The notes under the pieces are model-generated. The model worked only from the letters and a program-made list of their open reading frames with translations, was not told the origin of the DNA and ran no database searches. From the NCBI RefSeq assembly GCF_947179515.1, contig NC_067495.1, positions 63,138,127 through 63,202,126 of the forward strand: a DNA stretch of 64,000 nt, in the 5' to 3' direction. The position numbers and the translations under genes are program-made. Below, one piece after another: positions 12,833 to 23,391 of this stretch. Every line of letters begins with the position of its first letter. The stretch's first letter is position 1. The DNA is from Apodemus sylvaticus (Eukaryota; Chordata; Mammalia; Rodentia; Muridae).

Positions 12833-14031
12833 AGCCCTGGGCTTAGTGCCATAGGAGCAGGAGGAGGGGGTGCCGGGAGGGAAGAGGACGAAGGGAGGTG
12901 AGGAGAGAAGGCTGCAGGTCAGACCGAGGGCACGGACAGGGGGGCCTCTCCAGCTTTGGCAGTTCCTACTCCAGAGACCTGGTACACGTATTTTGTTTTC
13001 AGGCAACCATTTCCTAGAGGTCATTTTGGCAAGAGTATTCTATACCTGTCACATTGAAAAAACAAAACACCAGCCCAAGGCCTGCTGCCTCACAGTGGGC
13101 CTTCAACACGTGGGCGCTGTTTCTCTACACACAACAGATGAGTTAGATGGGAGGGTCCTGATGAAACCTAGGGTTATGGTGGAGAGGGCCACAGAGGCCC
13201 AGGGCAAAGTCCAGAGGCCAAGAGAGAAAGCCTCCTGGAAGTGTCCGGGGCTTGTCCCTCATGATCTGTGGCGGCCTGGCAAAGTGCTGGCAAGTACCAG
13301 TCCCTGAAAATGGAAGGTCACTGTATCTCTTTAGGGACTTTGCAATCTATTAGAATGCAGACACTTGGGGTTCCCTGATGCATTCTTCACTGCATATCTG
13401 GGAGAGAATTAAAAAGGAAAACAAAACCTTGAACGGATTAATTTATTAGGAAAAAAAGTGTGTTGGGCTTGGGGGTGGGGGTAGAAAGGAAAGCAGACTG
13501 TGCAGGACAAAGGGCATGTGCGAGCCACAGGGCCTACGGTCTCCACAGTCCTTTGAATTCCCACCTTCTGGTATCGCAAAACCCTGCCAGTCTGTCTCTG
13601 CAGGTCTACCTGCCCACCCAAGTGTATAATAATTCCCTTACCTCTTGTTTCCAGATGCTCAAATATGATCCGCCTGCCACGTACCACCGCTGATCACCAC
13701 CATCCCCTGGGGCCACAGGTTCCTGTAGAGAAGTAGGGGGGTTCCGGAAACTTGGGTGGGAGGAGCTAAGTCGATGTGTAGGGCAGACTGTCTGGGCATT
13801 GGAAGTGGGCACTGGAGGCAGCTGGGTACTGAGAGGGCATTAGGGCTTCTGAGAAGAGGCGCTGGATGCACAGCGCCTGATCTCCTCACACCTGTTTCTT
13901 TGCAGAGCTCCCGTGCCTCTAACCAGGCCTCGGCTTCTGCTACCTTAGAGTGTCAGGAAACACTGGAGGCTGCTGAGGCCCTGATGACTCTGAAGAACTC
14001 TTCTTGGACCTGGCGCCAGACCCACAGCTAA
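11446..14031 (+). CDS. Dmrtc1-like: Dmrtc1-like gene, left-arm copy (six coding exons, 230 aa)
   Basis: Coding exons are 11446-11609, 11761-11903, 12232-12290, 12616-12752, 13655-13718 and 13906-14031. All have GT/AG borders and phases 2, 1, 0, 2, 0, giving one open frame of 230 codons. I place it in the DMRT-like family C by three blocks: KENPVPQP (exon 3), SPLPW (exon 4) and a C-terminal EAAEALMTLKNSS helix motif (exon 6), which resemble DMRTC2. DM-domain proteins are nuclear transcription regulators with a cysteine/histidine zinc module. Here exon 1 keeps only a trace of it (RRGHAN...GHSCG), the zinc-binding cysteines are missing, and exon 2 encodes a lysine/arginine-rich segment (KRRQIRLP to KGRGR). 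DNA binding through a DM module is therefore unlikely. The start chosen is the first in-frame ATG of the open exon. Exon 5 has a weak donor (CAG-GTTCCT); reading through adds five residues and a stop. The right arm carries an identical coding copy. Function is unknown. Confidence 0.68.
12789..12829. repeat. (GT)n microsatellite, intron 4 of left gene copy
   Basis: About 20 GT units, equal in length to the right-arm partner (28,612-28,652). Confidence 0.95.
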
Positions 14032-14035
14032 ACAG

Positions 14036-15880
14036 GTAGCCGGCTTCTTGAAAAGGAGATAGTCGAGGGATGGGAAGCTCTGTGGCAAATTGGTCATAGC
14101 TGGGTCCATGGGGTTAGTTTGTGGTTGGAATGACCTCCGGGATGGGTGCACCAGCCTTCTGAGGCTGATGTCAGAGAGGGCACTTGGAGGATTATTCGGA
14201 GAATGCTAAGCATCTCAAGTTTTGTGCCTAGCAGTAATTGGCTGGTACCCTGATGTGGAAAGAGAAGGAGTCTGAGGCCCCCAGGGAGTTGCAGGGACCT
14301 GCCCCAGAGCAGGCAGCATATCAGGTGCAAAAAATAGAACCGGGCACCCTGATTTCCCACCCAACCCCGTGTCCCCAGCCTATTGCTCACTGTTGCCGTG
14401 GAGTTTCTACCCTGACTTTGACCGTTTAGTTCCCAGACAAAAGACACACACAACCTTTATATTTACAATAAGCCTTAAACAGCACAAGAGCTGGGCAGAT
14501 ATCTACCCTCTGTGCTATTAGAATCTGCTTTCCTATCGATAACCCCGAGTTATGACTGTGTTTCTTCTGGGCTCTAATTGGCCACGATATCATGGCTCCC
14601 CTAGCCCAGGCCGGCTTCTCCTTCCTCCCTCACCTTCCTCTCCCCCTCACGGTTCTCCTCCAATCCCCAAGCCCAGGAATCCTATGTCCCTTCTACCCAG
14701 CTATTGGCTGTCGGCATCTTTATTTGCCAATCAGAAATAACTTGAGGGCAAGGTCACACAGTGTCACTTGGTTCTACATGCAGATCCTCTCCTCTCTGGG
14801 ACAACCAGGTCTTGGGGGCCCAATATTAGCATTAGAATGCAAGCAGCATCAGGCCAACCCACTACACACTGTGATGGTCTGGGGAAGACACAGAGACGGA
14901 AAGAGATTTAGACCCCGCTCTCTGGGGGGATTTCAGTTCAGATGTGCAGCCTGGATTCCTTCTCTGGCTGTATTTTGCAACACAGATCTCAAATGACCCA
15001 TCCAGAGGGCAAGTGCTTTATGAGCTGAGAAGGGAATTAAACTTCTAGTGTGTCTGGGCAGCAAGGCTGGACCTCTTTTGCACAGAGACAGATAGGGCCT
15101 AGTGAATATAGGAGGAAGCCACCCTGGACAGAACTGCTGGAACACAAGGGGGCAGGAGGGAGCTGGGGAGGTGACTGTTCACAGGTGTCTGGCACGGGCA
15201 GGAGACAAAACCTAGGCCAGGGCTTCTTAAAGTGTCCAGCCTCAGAGCCCCTTTCCATCTGAGAGACGTTTACAGGACCCCAGTATATAGGCACATGGGC
15301 CATAGGTAGGTATGCACACAAAGCACGTGCAGATAATAAAGAAACTTACTTTAATACAACTCCTTCGTATGCATGTAATTTTACCATTTATTAAAGATAA
15401 AAATGTGCATGACAAGGAAATGGGTGTTTTTGTTTGTTTTTACTCTGAGAGTTAGATCTTGACTCAAAGTTTGACACTGGGGAGCATAAAGAGTGTTCCT
15501 TGTTTCTCAGAGTTGGTCACCACTTTGGTTTTTACTTGACAGTGCTGAGGGTGCTGCTCCAGGTAAATATGTAGTACAAAATGGCAGAAGTGTGTTTAGA
15601 GTCATTTCAAAAATTGTTAGAAATACTGTCCAAATCCCAAGCCAAAATTCATCTGGCAGTTTTTCACAAGCCTCAACTCAGCAGCTCAAACAGCACTTTT
15701 TAAAGTCAAACATTTTACAACATGGTTAGGAGCAACAGACAGAAAATATTAAAAGGTTTTGTTTTCCACGGTTAAGCCATCATGTTTCTCTTAGAGCCCT
15801 CAAACAGGGCTCAAAACAACCCTCAAACAGGAAGGGAAAGACTGACACCTGAGGTTGTCTTCTGACCTTCACGTAACATT
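14036..15880. other. Last intron of Dmrtc1-like gene, first part
   Basis: This lies between the donor at 14,036 and the microsatellite block. No coding or RNA feature is recognised. The substitution G15371 (partner T at 26070) falls here. Confidence 0.5.
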
Positions 15881-15883
15881 CTC

Positions 15884-15923
15884 TCTGTCTCTCTGTCTCC
15901 ATCTCTGTCTCTGTCTCTGTCTC

Positions 15924-16006
<83 letters not shown>

Positions 16007-16118
16007 TCACATCACACCACACCACACCACACCACACCACACCACACCACACCACACCACATCACATCACATCACATCACACCACAGCACATCACATCAC
16101 ATCACATCACATCACAGT
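15884..16118. repeat. Compound microsatellite: (CT)n then (CACAY)n
   Basis: A pure CT tract (about 15,884-15,985) passes into CA and then into pentamers CACAC/CACAT (about 15,988-16,118). The left copy is 12 bp longer overall than the right one, one of the largest arm-to-arm differences. Arginine/glutamate-repeat open frames over it are artefacts. Confidence 0.95.
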
Positions 16119-16396
16119 GTGGAACTGGGGACTAGGACAGGAGGAGTGGGTAATGGAAAGTCAAGGAACTTTCCTGAAATCAGAAAGGATATATTCAGAG
16201 AGCATGAGCTTCACCACAGTAGGTTTGTGCCCATGATAGAGGAATGAGGCTGTAGGTGAGGAATTCAGACAGGTATAGGTCTGTCCACTGGTCTTGGTGA
16301 CGAATGTTCACTTGTGGGAGATGAAGAAATGGGGGAGAGTTGGGAAAGGGATTCGTGGTCATTAGGTGCTCCTCATACCATCCTTTCTGCCTTCAG

Positions 16397-16930
16397 GTCT
16401 TGCTTGAATTTGGAGCAGTGAAGCCTTCCAGCCCATCTGTGAGATTCAGATCCACCAGCCAGCTCCACTTCACCTCATTTGAGCATCTGGAGTGCACCTC
16501 CCTCTTGAACTTAAGGGCCCCGAGGAGGGGGTGCAGGCTTCTTCAGTCACCAAGCAGTTGATATTCTGTGTGGTTCATGTCTGAAATGCCTCAATGTGCT
16601 TTGTATGCCTTTGGATAGTTAATAAGCTTTCAGACTCTTTTCATAATGTAGATCAGTTCCTTAGCTTGCATAGTATTTTCTTGTACCCCCCACCCCCGCA
16701 TCCCTCATTCCTTTGGAAACTGGTGCTGTTAAATGTATCTTCTGTAGATAGCACTGTGCAATTTAATGTGACAAGTCTGTCAGTGGGGTCCTGAGTGGGT
16801 TGTTTGCATTTGTTTTGTGATTGCATATGTGCCCGGTCACTCCCGTACTTGTATGTGGACACAAGAGAAGTTTCAACTTATGTCTAGGCTTGTGTATTTG
16901 AACAAATAATAAAGCATTGGTAGGAGGCAC
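16397..16930 (+). other. Putative 3' non-coding terminal exon of Dmrtc1-like gene (left copy)
   Basis: A pyrimidine-rich acceptor (TTTCTGCCTTCAG) ends at 16,396, and AATAAA at 16,908-16,913 would end the transcript near 16,930. Coding exon 6 has a donor (ACAG-GTAGCC) four bases after its stop codon, so a last intron of about 2.4 kb to this exon fits. Confidence 0.5.
16908..16913 (+). terminator. PolyA signal AATAAA (left copy)
   Basis: A canonical hexamer in an AT-rich context, downstream of the Dmrtc1-like coding exons in the sense direction, near the spacer. The mirror is 24,540-24,545. Confidence 0.55.
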
Positions 16931-18061
16931 TGCCCAGGTCTTCACTGTAACTGGCTACACCATCCCCAGTGGTCTCTCTTCTGGGACTCTGACCCTGCCA
17001 CATGGTCCAAACCTTAGGCACGCTACACGATTCCTTCCTGCCTTCAAAACATGTACCACAATGGAGACTCTTACACCTTACCAAGCTGGGCTGTCAGCAT
17101 GAAATTTAGCCTTGGCATCCTCTGGGCCACAGCTTCAGTGTGTTGGGCCTGAGGAAATAATCCCAGAAGATTTCGCCTCCGTGATGCTGGTCCCCTCGGT
17201 CAAAGGTGCTTTTGCAGCCCCATCTGACCAGCATGAATTATCCTTGTAAAGCAAAACTTTCACTTTAGTGGCACGTTTATCTTGTTAAGTATGGTTGGTT
17301 CATTCTTTATCTCCAAAGGACTATATGAAGAATGTATTCTCAACTCAACCTTTTGCATATGCAGCCCCAATTGAGGGTTTTTGAAGAATCATGTTGGTTT
17401 AGAGGGCCTTGTTTTCTTGGTGTCTACAATACCTCTGGCTCTTACACTCTTTTTGCCTCCTTTTCCACGGAGTTCCCTGAGCTCTAAAGGGAGGAAATAG
17501 ATAAAGACAGCCCATTTAGGCCTGATTGTCCCAGGGTCTCTCGTTTGGTGCATAATGTCTGGATGTGGGTCTCTGTATTTTTTCCTATCTGCTGCAGGAG
17601 GAAGCTTCTCTGATGATGGCCTGAGTGTAGAAAGGCACTGACCTGAGTGTAGCTAAATGTCACTAGGGGGTCATTTCATAGGTATTTGGTTTTCACCTAG
17701 GTCCCTAGGCTATCTAATCTCAGGCAGGTTCTTGTCACCCAAGCAGTGTCTAGTATGGGTTCCATCTTGAGGAGGCAGCCTTAAGTCAAATCAGACATTG
17801 GGTTGGTTACTTCCACAAGATTTGTGCTACCATTGCCCTTGCATATCTTGCAGGCAAGACACCCTTACAGAACAAAGGGTCTGTGACTGGCTTGGTGTTC
17901 ACTGTTTCTCCTTTGATATCATGCAGAGTACCTTCCTTTACCAACAAAGACACTAGAAAGTATGGGTGAAGGCTCTATGTGTGTTGTTTCTCTGACTTAT
18001 TTCTCAATCTGCTTTCAGGTGTGCTGTTAAGTTGCTAGTATGAGATCTCACAAGTGTTCTT
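16931..18061. other. Arm sequence between gene end and B1, no gene seen
   Basis: I recognise no exon, RNA gene or mobile element, except that the last 50 bases are L1 ORF2 remnant (antisense). The substitution A16962 lies here (partner C at 24491). Confidence 0.5.
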
Positions 18062-18079
18062 ATTTTTTTGGTTTTTGGT

Positions 18080-18112
<33 letters not shown>

Positions 18113-18162
18113 CTGAGACAGGATTTCTCTGTATAGCTCTGGCTGTCCTAGACCTCACTCTG
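18062..18162 (-). mobile_element. B1 SINE fragment (left copy)
   Basis: Antisense 3' part of B1 (reverse of AGGACAGCCAGAGCTATACA) with a long T-rich block representing its A-rich tail. It is inserted in L1 ORF2 sequence. The mirror is 23,291-23,391. Confidence 0.8.
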
Positions 18163-18267
18163 TATGAACTTGCCTCTTAGAACCACTTTCAGTGTGTCCC
18201 ATAACGTTGGGTATGTTGGTTATTCATTTTCATTCACTTCTAGAAAGTCTTTCTTTTCTTTCTTCAT

Positions 18268-18560
18268 TCCTACATTTAAAAAAGGACATAATCCACATAT
18301 TAAATGATGTCTAACAGGAACGGAGGAGTGGCCCTTGGTTCTGGAAACACTTAGTACAGCAGTATAGAGGAATACCAGAACAGGGAAGTGGGAAGTGGTG
18401 GATGGGGGAATAAGGGGAGGGAAGAGGGCTTGTGGGACTTTCTGTAGTGGGGAGCCAGAAAAGTGGAAATTGTATGAAATGTAAATAAAAATATATCGAA
18501 TAAATAAAAAATGTGCTAAAATTAAAAAATAAAATAAAAATAAAAAACATAAAAAATAAA
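18268..18560 (+). mobile_element. L1 3' end, sense, abutting the left arm
   Basis: The sequence AACGGAGGAGTGGCCC, the purine-rich 3'UTR and an ATATATCGAATAAA end with a long A-rich tail match the 3' end of the L1 at 43,790-44,000. It starts abruptly at the arm boundary, where the adjoining arm sequence is L1 ORF2 in the opposite orientation. The junction is therefore head-to-head between two L1 pieces. Confidence 0.88.
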
Positions 18561-18624
18561 AAAAGGAAACCCTATATTGCAGTACAGATGTCCTGGTCCT
18601 CTTGTTATTACAATCTTTTTAAAA

Positions 18625-18797
18625 AAGATTTATTTATTATATGTAAATACACTGTAGCTGTCTTAAGACACTTCAGGAGAGAGAGTCAGATCTTTCTACA
18701 AATGGTTATGAGCCACCATGTGGTTACTGGGATTTGAACTCAGGACCTTTGGAAGAGTGGTCAGTGCTCTTAACCTTGAGTCATCTCTCTAGCCCTG
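18625..18797 (-). mobile_element. B2 SINE (antisense)
   Basis: Reverse complement of a B2 element: it ends in the complement of GGGCTAGAGAGATGACTCAA and begins with the A-rich tail and polyadenylation-like TTTATT. The tRNA-derived head contains degenerate polymerase III boxes. Confidence 0.85.
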
Positions 18798-20440
18798 GCT
18801 ATTACCGTCTTTACATCATATGCTCTGTGATTTTATGTTGTAGATATATAAATTGAGGACTGGAATCCCACAGTCAATTATTTTCTGCATTTTTAACTAG
18901 TTTAGGATGTAAGGCCTACTCAAAAGAAGGGAATTCATGCCTGATCATGTAAACTTAGACAACTTATGCTTGACTGGTGAAGATCATATACCTTAGAGGA
19001 AAACCTGTGTATTTGCCACATTTTTAAACCAATTGTATTTACAAACACATTTTAAATATTTATCTTTAAACCCATGCACAGATAAGTGTAGCTTCTTTCC
19101 TGTCATCAAAGAGCCTTCTTTTTCATGAGATAGAGACTATTGTGAAATTAATTTTTAAAGGAGGAGAAAATACTATGTATTGTTATAATCTTTGGTGCAA
19201 GTCAGAATGCCATGTTTCTACATGGGACCAGAGGAGTTCATTCCTTTGACCAGGAGTAAATACCTTTTCTCTAATAGGCTTCAACAAAGCCCTGATATCC
19301 ATCCTCAATGTTCTCCAAGACCACTGTAACATTATCCCTTCAAAAGTTCCTAAAATCATCTAGAAGATGGACTTAACTTGGGGACCAGATATAACACCAT
19401 TTCATTAATGTTTAGAGAGCCAATTTTAAATCAGGACTGATGCCTAGATTGACTGGAGTTTCAGTCATCTATCCATGTCCAGAGAAGGGTTGGTTATAGA
19501 GGAAAAGAGATGTAAAGCAACCAAACAAACAAAACAACCTAACCTCTTTTTTGACATTCCTGGCCAGAGAACCAAGAATGTTTCCTGCTTTTGGCTAAGG
19601 ACAGACTGAAACATTGCACTTTCAGTATCCCGTTCCTGATCTACATTGTTAGTTTCTGTCTCCAGTCTTCATTACCTCCTGGCTGAGGGCTCACTTACTG
19701 TTATAGGAATGGATAAGGGTATGAGACTTTCAGGCTCTTGTTTGGTGAAACAAAGAACGAACCCGGGATACATGGATAGTGAAAAAATAATGTTTATTAA
19801 TAAACAGACATAAATTCCTGAGAAAGGAAGTGGTCTAGAAAGATGTGACATTTCTAAGACTCAACAACCTTTTTATATGTGATTTACAAATCACCAGCCA
19901 TTACCCACATTTACATAACTTGAAGGTATATGCTCTGTTTCCTTTCTTATAGCCCTGGTTGGAAAGTAGTTCTAGGCTTTTTCTGGTATCTGGCTTATTT
20001 CATATGTTTATCTTAGTGTCTCTTTTGCTTTGTCTTGTCTACTTGCCACAAAATCATAGTTCTCTTACACTGTTAAATTAAGTGTTGGTAGAGTTTGGAG
20101 AAAGAGACACAGATGGGATAAAGTACACATACATGTAAGGTAGGCATGTCTCTTCCCCAAGAGTTCTTGTTGTTATCTCTTACCCTTTACACTAAAGGTT
20201 GATATAGATGCACTCTTCAGATACACTAATATGGTGGATAAGTTATTATCTATCCAACACTGTTGCATCATACACCAGAGTCAAGATGCAATACATAGAG
20301 CTAATCATTTCAATCTATGAACTAGACTAGTGAGTGTCAAGTAAATACACATAGAAAGTTTGAATATTGAGCACTAGCCAAGATATCCAAAATACATCAA
20401 ATATGCCACAAAGGAAGATGTTTTTAAGCTATAAGATGTG
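18798..20440. other. Spacer sequence without recognised features
   Basis: An AT-rich stretch with only short open frames. I see no splice-linked exons, RNA gene or repeat family I can name with confidence. Confidence 0.5.
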
Positions 20441-20772
20441 ACTCTTAACTTGGGAGCATGTAGGCTGATTTCAGATCTTTAACTCTTGAATTGCTCCTTC
20501 AGATCTTATTCCCCAAGTCTTTCCCACAACTGTGTAGCAAACTCCTGATGTAGTAGTCTTCCTTTCCTATCTGACCCCATCTCTAATGGATCATGAAGAT
20601 CTTTTCCTCCAACCTTCCCTTCCCAACTGATCATTATTCCAGCCTCCAATTCCAGACATCAGCCTATCAGGCCATGGAAACATGGAAGACAACTGAAGAC
20701 CTCTACCATTTCCTACTATCTTCCATATTCAATGCTCCAGTCTCATGTCTAACTCTGTAGCAGACTACCTAC

Positions 20773-21339
20773 TGTTGTGGGTGGGCTGGGTGCTGTTTTT
20801 GTGAACAAATCCCGTAATAAATAAAGGAGCCAATCACTGGGAGAGTAGGCGAGACTTCTGGGTTGAATGGAAGGAGGGAGGAAGCAGGAGAGTATTACTT
20901 CTGGGACAGCAGAGCGGTAAGATGTAGCTGGTACAGTTTCCTAGTATCATGGCAGATCTGCAAGGATCCACCACCGAAAGAATCATATTTTAATAAAGCT
21001 TACAAGATTAGGATTCAGTTGTTGTGCCCATAGACTGAGTTACCATTGTCTCTGAACTAAGTTTGTGTTGCTCATCTGGGTTCAAGAGAGACAGGTAGGG
21101 TGGCAAAGCATGGGTTTGCCAGATGTGCACCACAAAGGCCATGAGACATTTGAAGCACAGGGTTGGCGTGGTAGCAATCCACCATATTTCAGAAGCTCCA
21201 GGCCATTGAATTTCCACAAGATAAAACCCGATCGGCCATGGCTCACCAGTGCGTGGCCTCCCAGGCTGCCAGGGCAGGGAGTTAGAGGTACAAGAGCAGG
21301 AAGGTACCAGTTCTACCTTTTTTATTATTTCCCTCAACA
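20773..21339 (+). mobile_element. Solo LTR (567 bp) with 6-bp target duplication
   Basis: The element begins TGTTGTGGGTGGGC and ends CCCTCAACA (TGTTG/CAACA inverted termini). It is flanked by ACCTAC on both sides (20,767-20,772 and 21,340-21,345). AATAAA occurs near 20,992. A six-base duplication fits class II (ERVK-like) elements. No internal region remains, so it arose by LTR-LTR recombination. Confidence 0.82.
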
Positions 21340-23290
21340 ACCTACTGTGGCCTCTCCTCACTCTGTGCCCCCACAGGCAGTAGAACACAGACTTACACCT
21401 CCAACTTTCCTTCGTTTAACTGATCACAATATCCCTGACCTCAATTCCAGTAGGCATTTCCTAGGAACCCACAGGCTACTTTGCCCAGAGATGGATGTAG
21501 GAAAACTGTGGATCTTCACATTTAGCTCCTCTCCTTCAAATACAATCCCTAAGTTTTACCCCTAGCTCTGTAGCAGACCACTTGTTGCAGCCACTCCTCA
21601 CTCTATGCCCACATTCCCAGGGGGCTAAGCAGATCTTAGTGGAACATCATGATATTTCTTCCTGTGAACCCTCTCACTTTCCTAACCCATTCCCCCATTC
21701 ATAAGTGTCAGTTCTCAATACCTAGAAACACATTTTACTTAAAATCCATAGTGATTACATATGCCAGAACATAAGAAGAATATTCTAGCAGGCAGCACAC
21801 AGCCACCACACTCTTCTAAGACCCAGAGAGGGCAACAGAAACAAAAGAACAAAACACCCATACAAAAAAGAAAAGACCTAGAATCACAATCTTCCCAAAC
21901 TCAAATGAACAATAAAAGAACCTTTAAATAAAATGATAGCATGCCTTAAATAGTAAATGGACAAATCCTTTAAAGAAATCTACTAAAAAAAATTTTTTTA
22001 AAAAGTGGAAGGAGATGAATAAAATTGTTGAAGACTTAAAAGTGGAGCTAGATTCCACAAAGAAAACATGAGCTGAGGGAAATCAGGAAATGAAAACTTG
22101 AAGGACTCAAATAGGAACTACAAAGGTAAGCCTCACCAACAGAATACAAGAGATTTAAGAGAGAATCTCCGGCACTGAACATGTGGTAGTAAAAGGTAGA
22201 TACTCATAAAAGAAAATTGTGTGTGTGTGTGTGTGCATCCTGGCACAAAACAATTGGAAAAACTGGGATAGTGTGAAAAGAGAAAATTTAAGAATCATTG
22301 GAATATAGTAAGGGGAAGAGATACAAGAAAAGACACAAAATATTTTCAACAAAACTGTAGAAGAAAATTTCCATAATTTAAAGACTGAGATGCCAACAAA
22401 GGTTACAAAAAGAATATAGAAAACCAAATAGACTGGACCAGAAAAGAAACTCTCCTCACCACAGAACAATCAAAACACTATACATACAAAAAAAGAGAAT
22501 AATAAAAGCCAAAAGGGGAAAAGACCAAGTAAGTAACAAATGAAGGCAGACACCTTGGAATAACAACTGACTTCTCAGTGGAGATTCTAAATATAAAGGA
22601 ACCTGGAGAGACAACCTGTAGACTCTAAGAAACCATAGCGTAGATTATCGTACCAAGCAAAATTTTCAATGAAAATAGATGGAGAAAATAAAATGGAGAA
22701 AAGAAATCCACCAAAAGGACATTATAATTCTTAACATTTTTGAACCAAACACAAGGGCACCCAATTTGTAAAAGCAATACTTCAATAGCTTCAATCACAT
22801 GTTGACCCTCACACACTGAGAGCAGGAGACTTGAATTCCCCATTCTCACCAAAAGACAGATCATACAGACAGAAACTAAAGAGAGAAATGTTGGATCTAT
22901 CTGATGTTATATACCAAAAGGAAGACTTATGATATAAAAAGGATACCCTCAAATCATTACATCCAAACACAAAGCAATACACCTTTTGCTCAGAACCGGA
23001 TGTAACTTTCTCCAAAATTGACTACATACTCAAACACCAAGAAAGTCTCACCAGATAGAAGAAAACTGAAATAACACCTTGCATCTTATCTGACCACTAC
23101 GGATATCAACAGAAAGAACATAAAACTTACAAGCTTGTGGAGATGGAATGACTCTCTACTGACTGAAAAATGGGTCAAGGCAGATATGAAGAAAGAAAAG
23201 AAAGACTTTCTAGAAGTGAATGAAAATGAATAACCAACATACCCAACGTTATGGGACACACTGAAAGTGGTTCTAAGAGGCAAGTTCATA

Positions 23291-23340
23291 CAGAGTGAGG
23301 TCTAGGACAGCCAGAGCTATACAGAGAAACCCTGTCTCAG

Positions 23341-23373
<33 letters not shown>

Positions 23374-23391
23374 ACCAAAAACCAAAAAAAT
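23291..23391 (+). mobile_element. B1 SINE fragment (right copy)
   Basis: A sense B1 3' half ending in GAGAAACCCTGTCTCA followed by an A-rich tail with C interruptions. It sits in L1 ORF2 just inside the right arm. Confidence 0.8.

Larger units (their letters stand above)
1..18267. repeat. Left arm of giant inverted repeat (palindrome)
   Basis: This arm is the reverse complement of 23,186-41,433. Pairing is exact by coordinate sum: 41,434 for positions below about 6,410, then 41,433, 41,436 (after a T run near 6,800), 41,441 (after the AAAAT repeat at 9,310) and 41,453 (after the microsatellites at 15.9-16.1 kb). The inner end is at 18,267, after which CTTCAT-TCCTAC no longer matches the partner. 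Substitutions found are T6476, G15371 and A16962, each differing from its partner at 34957, 26070 and 24491. The outer end is not seen because base 1 still pairs with 41,433. The arm carries a Dmrtc1-like gene, part of a full-length L1 and an ERV provirus. An assembly duplication is the main alternative, but the few real differences and the distinct inner junctions argue against it. Confidence 0.97.
18268..23185. other. Palindrome spacer (4.9 kb, single copy in window)
   Basis: This sequence lies between the arms and has no inverted partner. It contains an L1 3' end with A-rich tail (18,268-18,560), an antisense B2 SINE, a long stretch without recognisable genes (18,800-20,440), and an old L1 with 5' tandem units, ORF1 and part of ORF2 (about 20,450-23,185 and on into the right arm), itself split by a solo LTR. 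No open reading frame in it resembles a host gene. A spacer of several kb between near-identical arms is typical of mammalian X-linked palindromes. Confidence 0.95.

Noticed and set aside
12593..13024. 143-codon frame with His-Thr repeat, minus strand of left gene copy
   Set aside because: It crosses a (GT)n microsatellite and reads antisense over exon 4.
15780..16247. Open frames of Arg-Glu or Leu-Ser repeats on both strands
   Set aside because: They are translations of CT/CA microsatellites, with no start context or splice support. The same applies to 25,206-25,661, 49,731-50,004 and 55,945-56,640.
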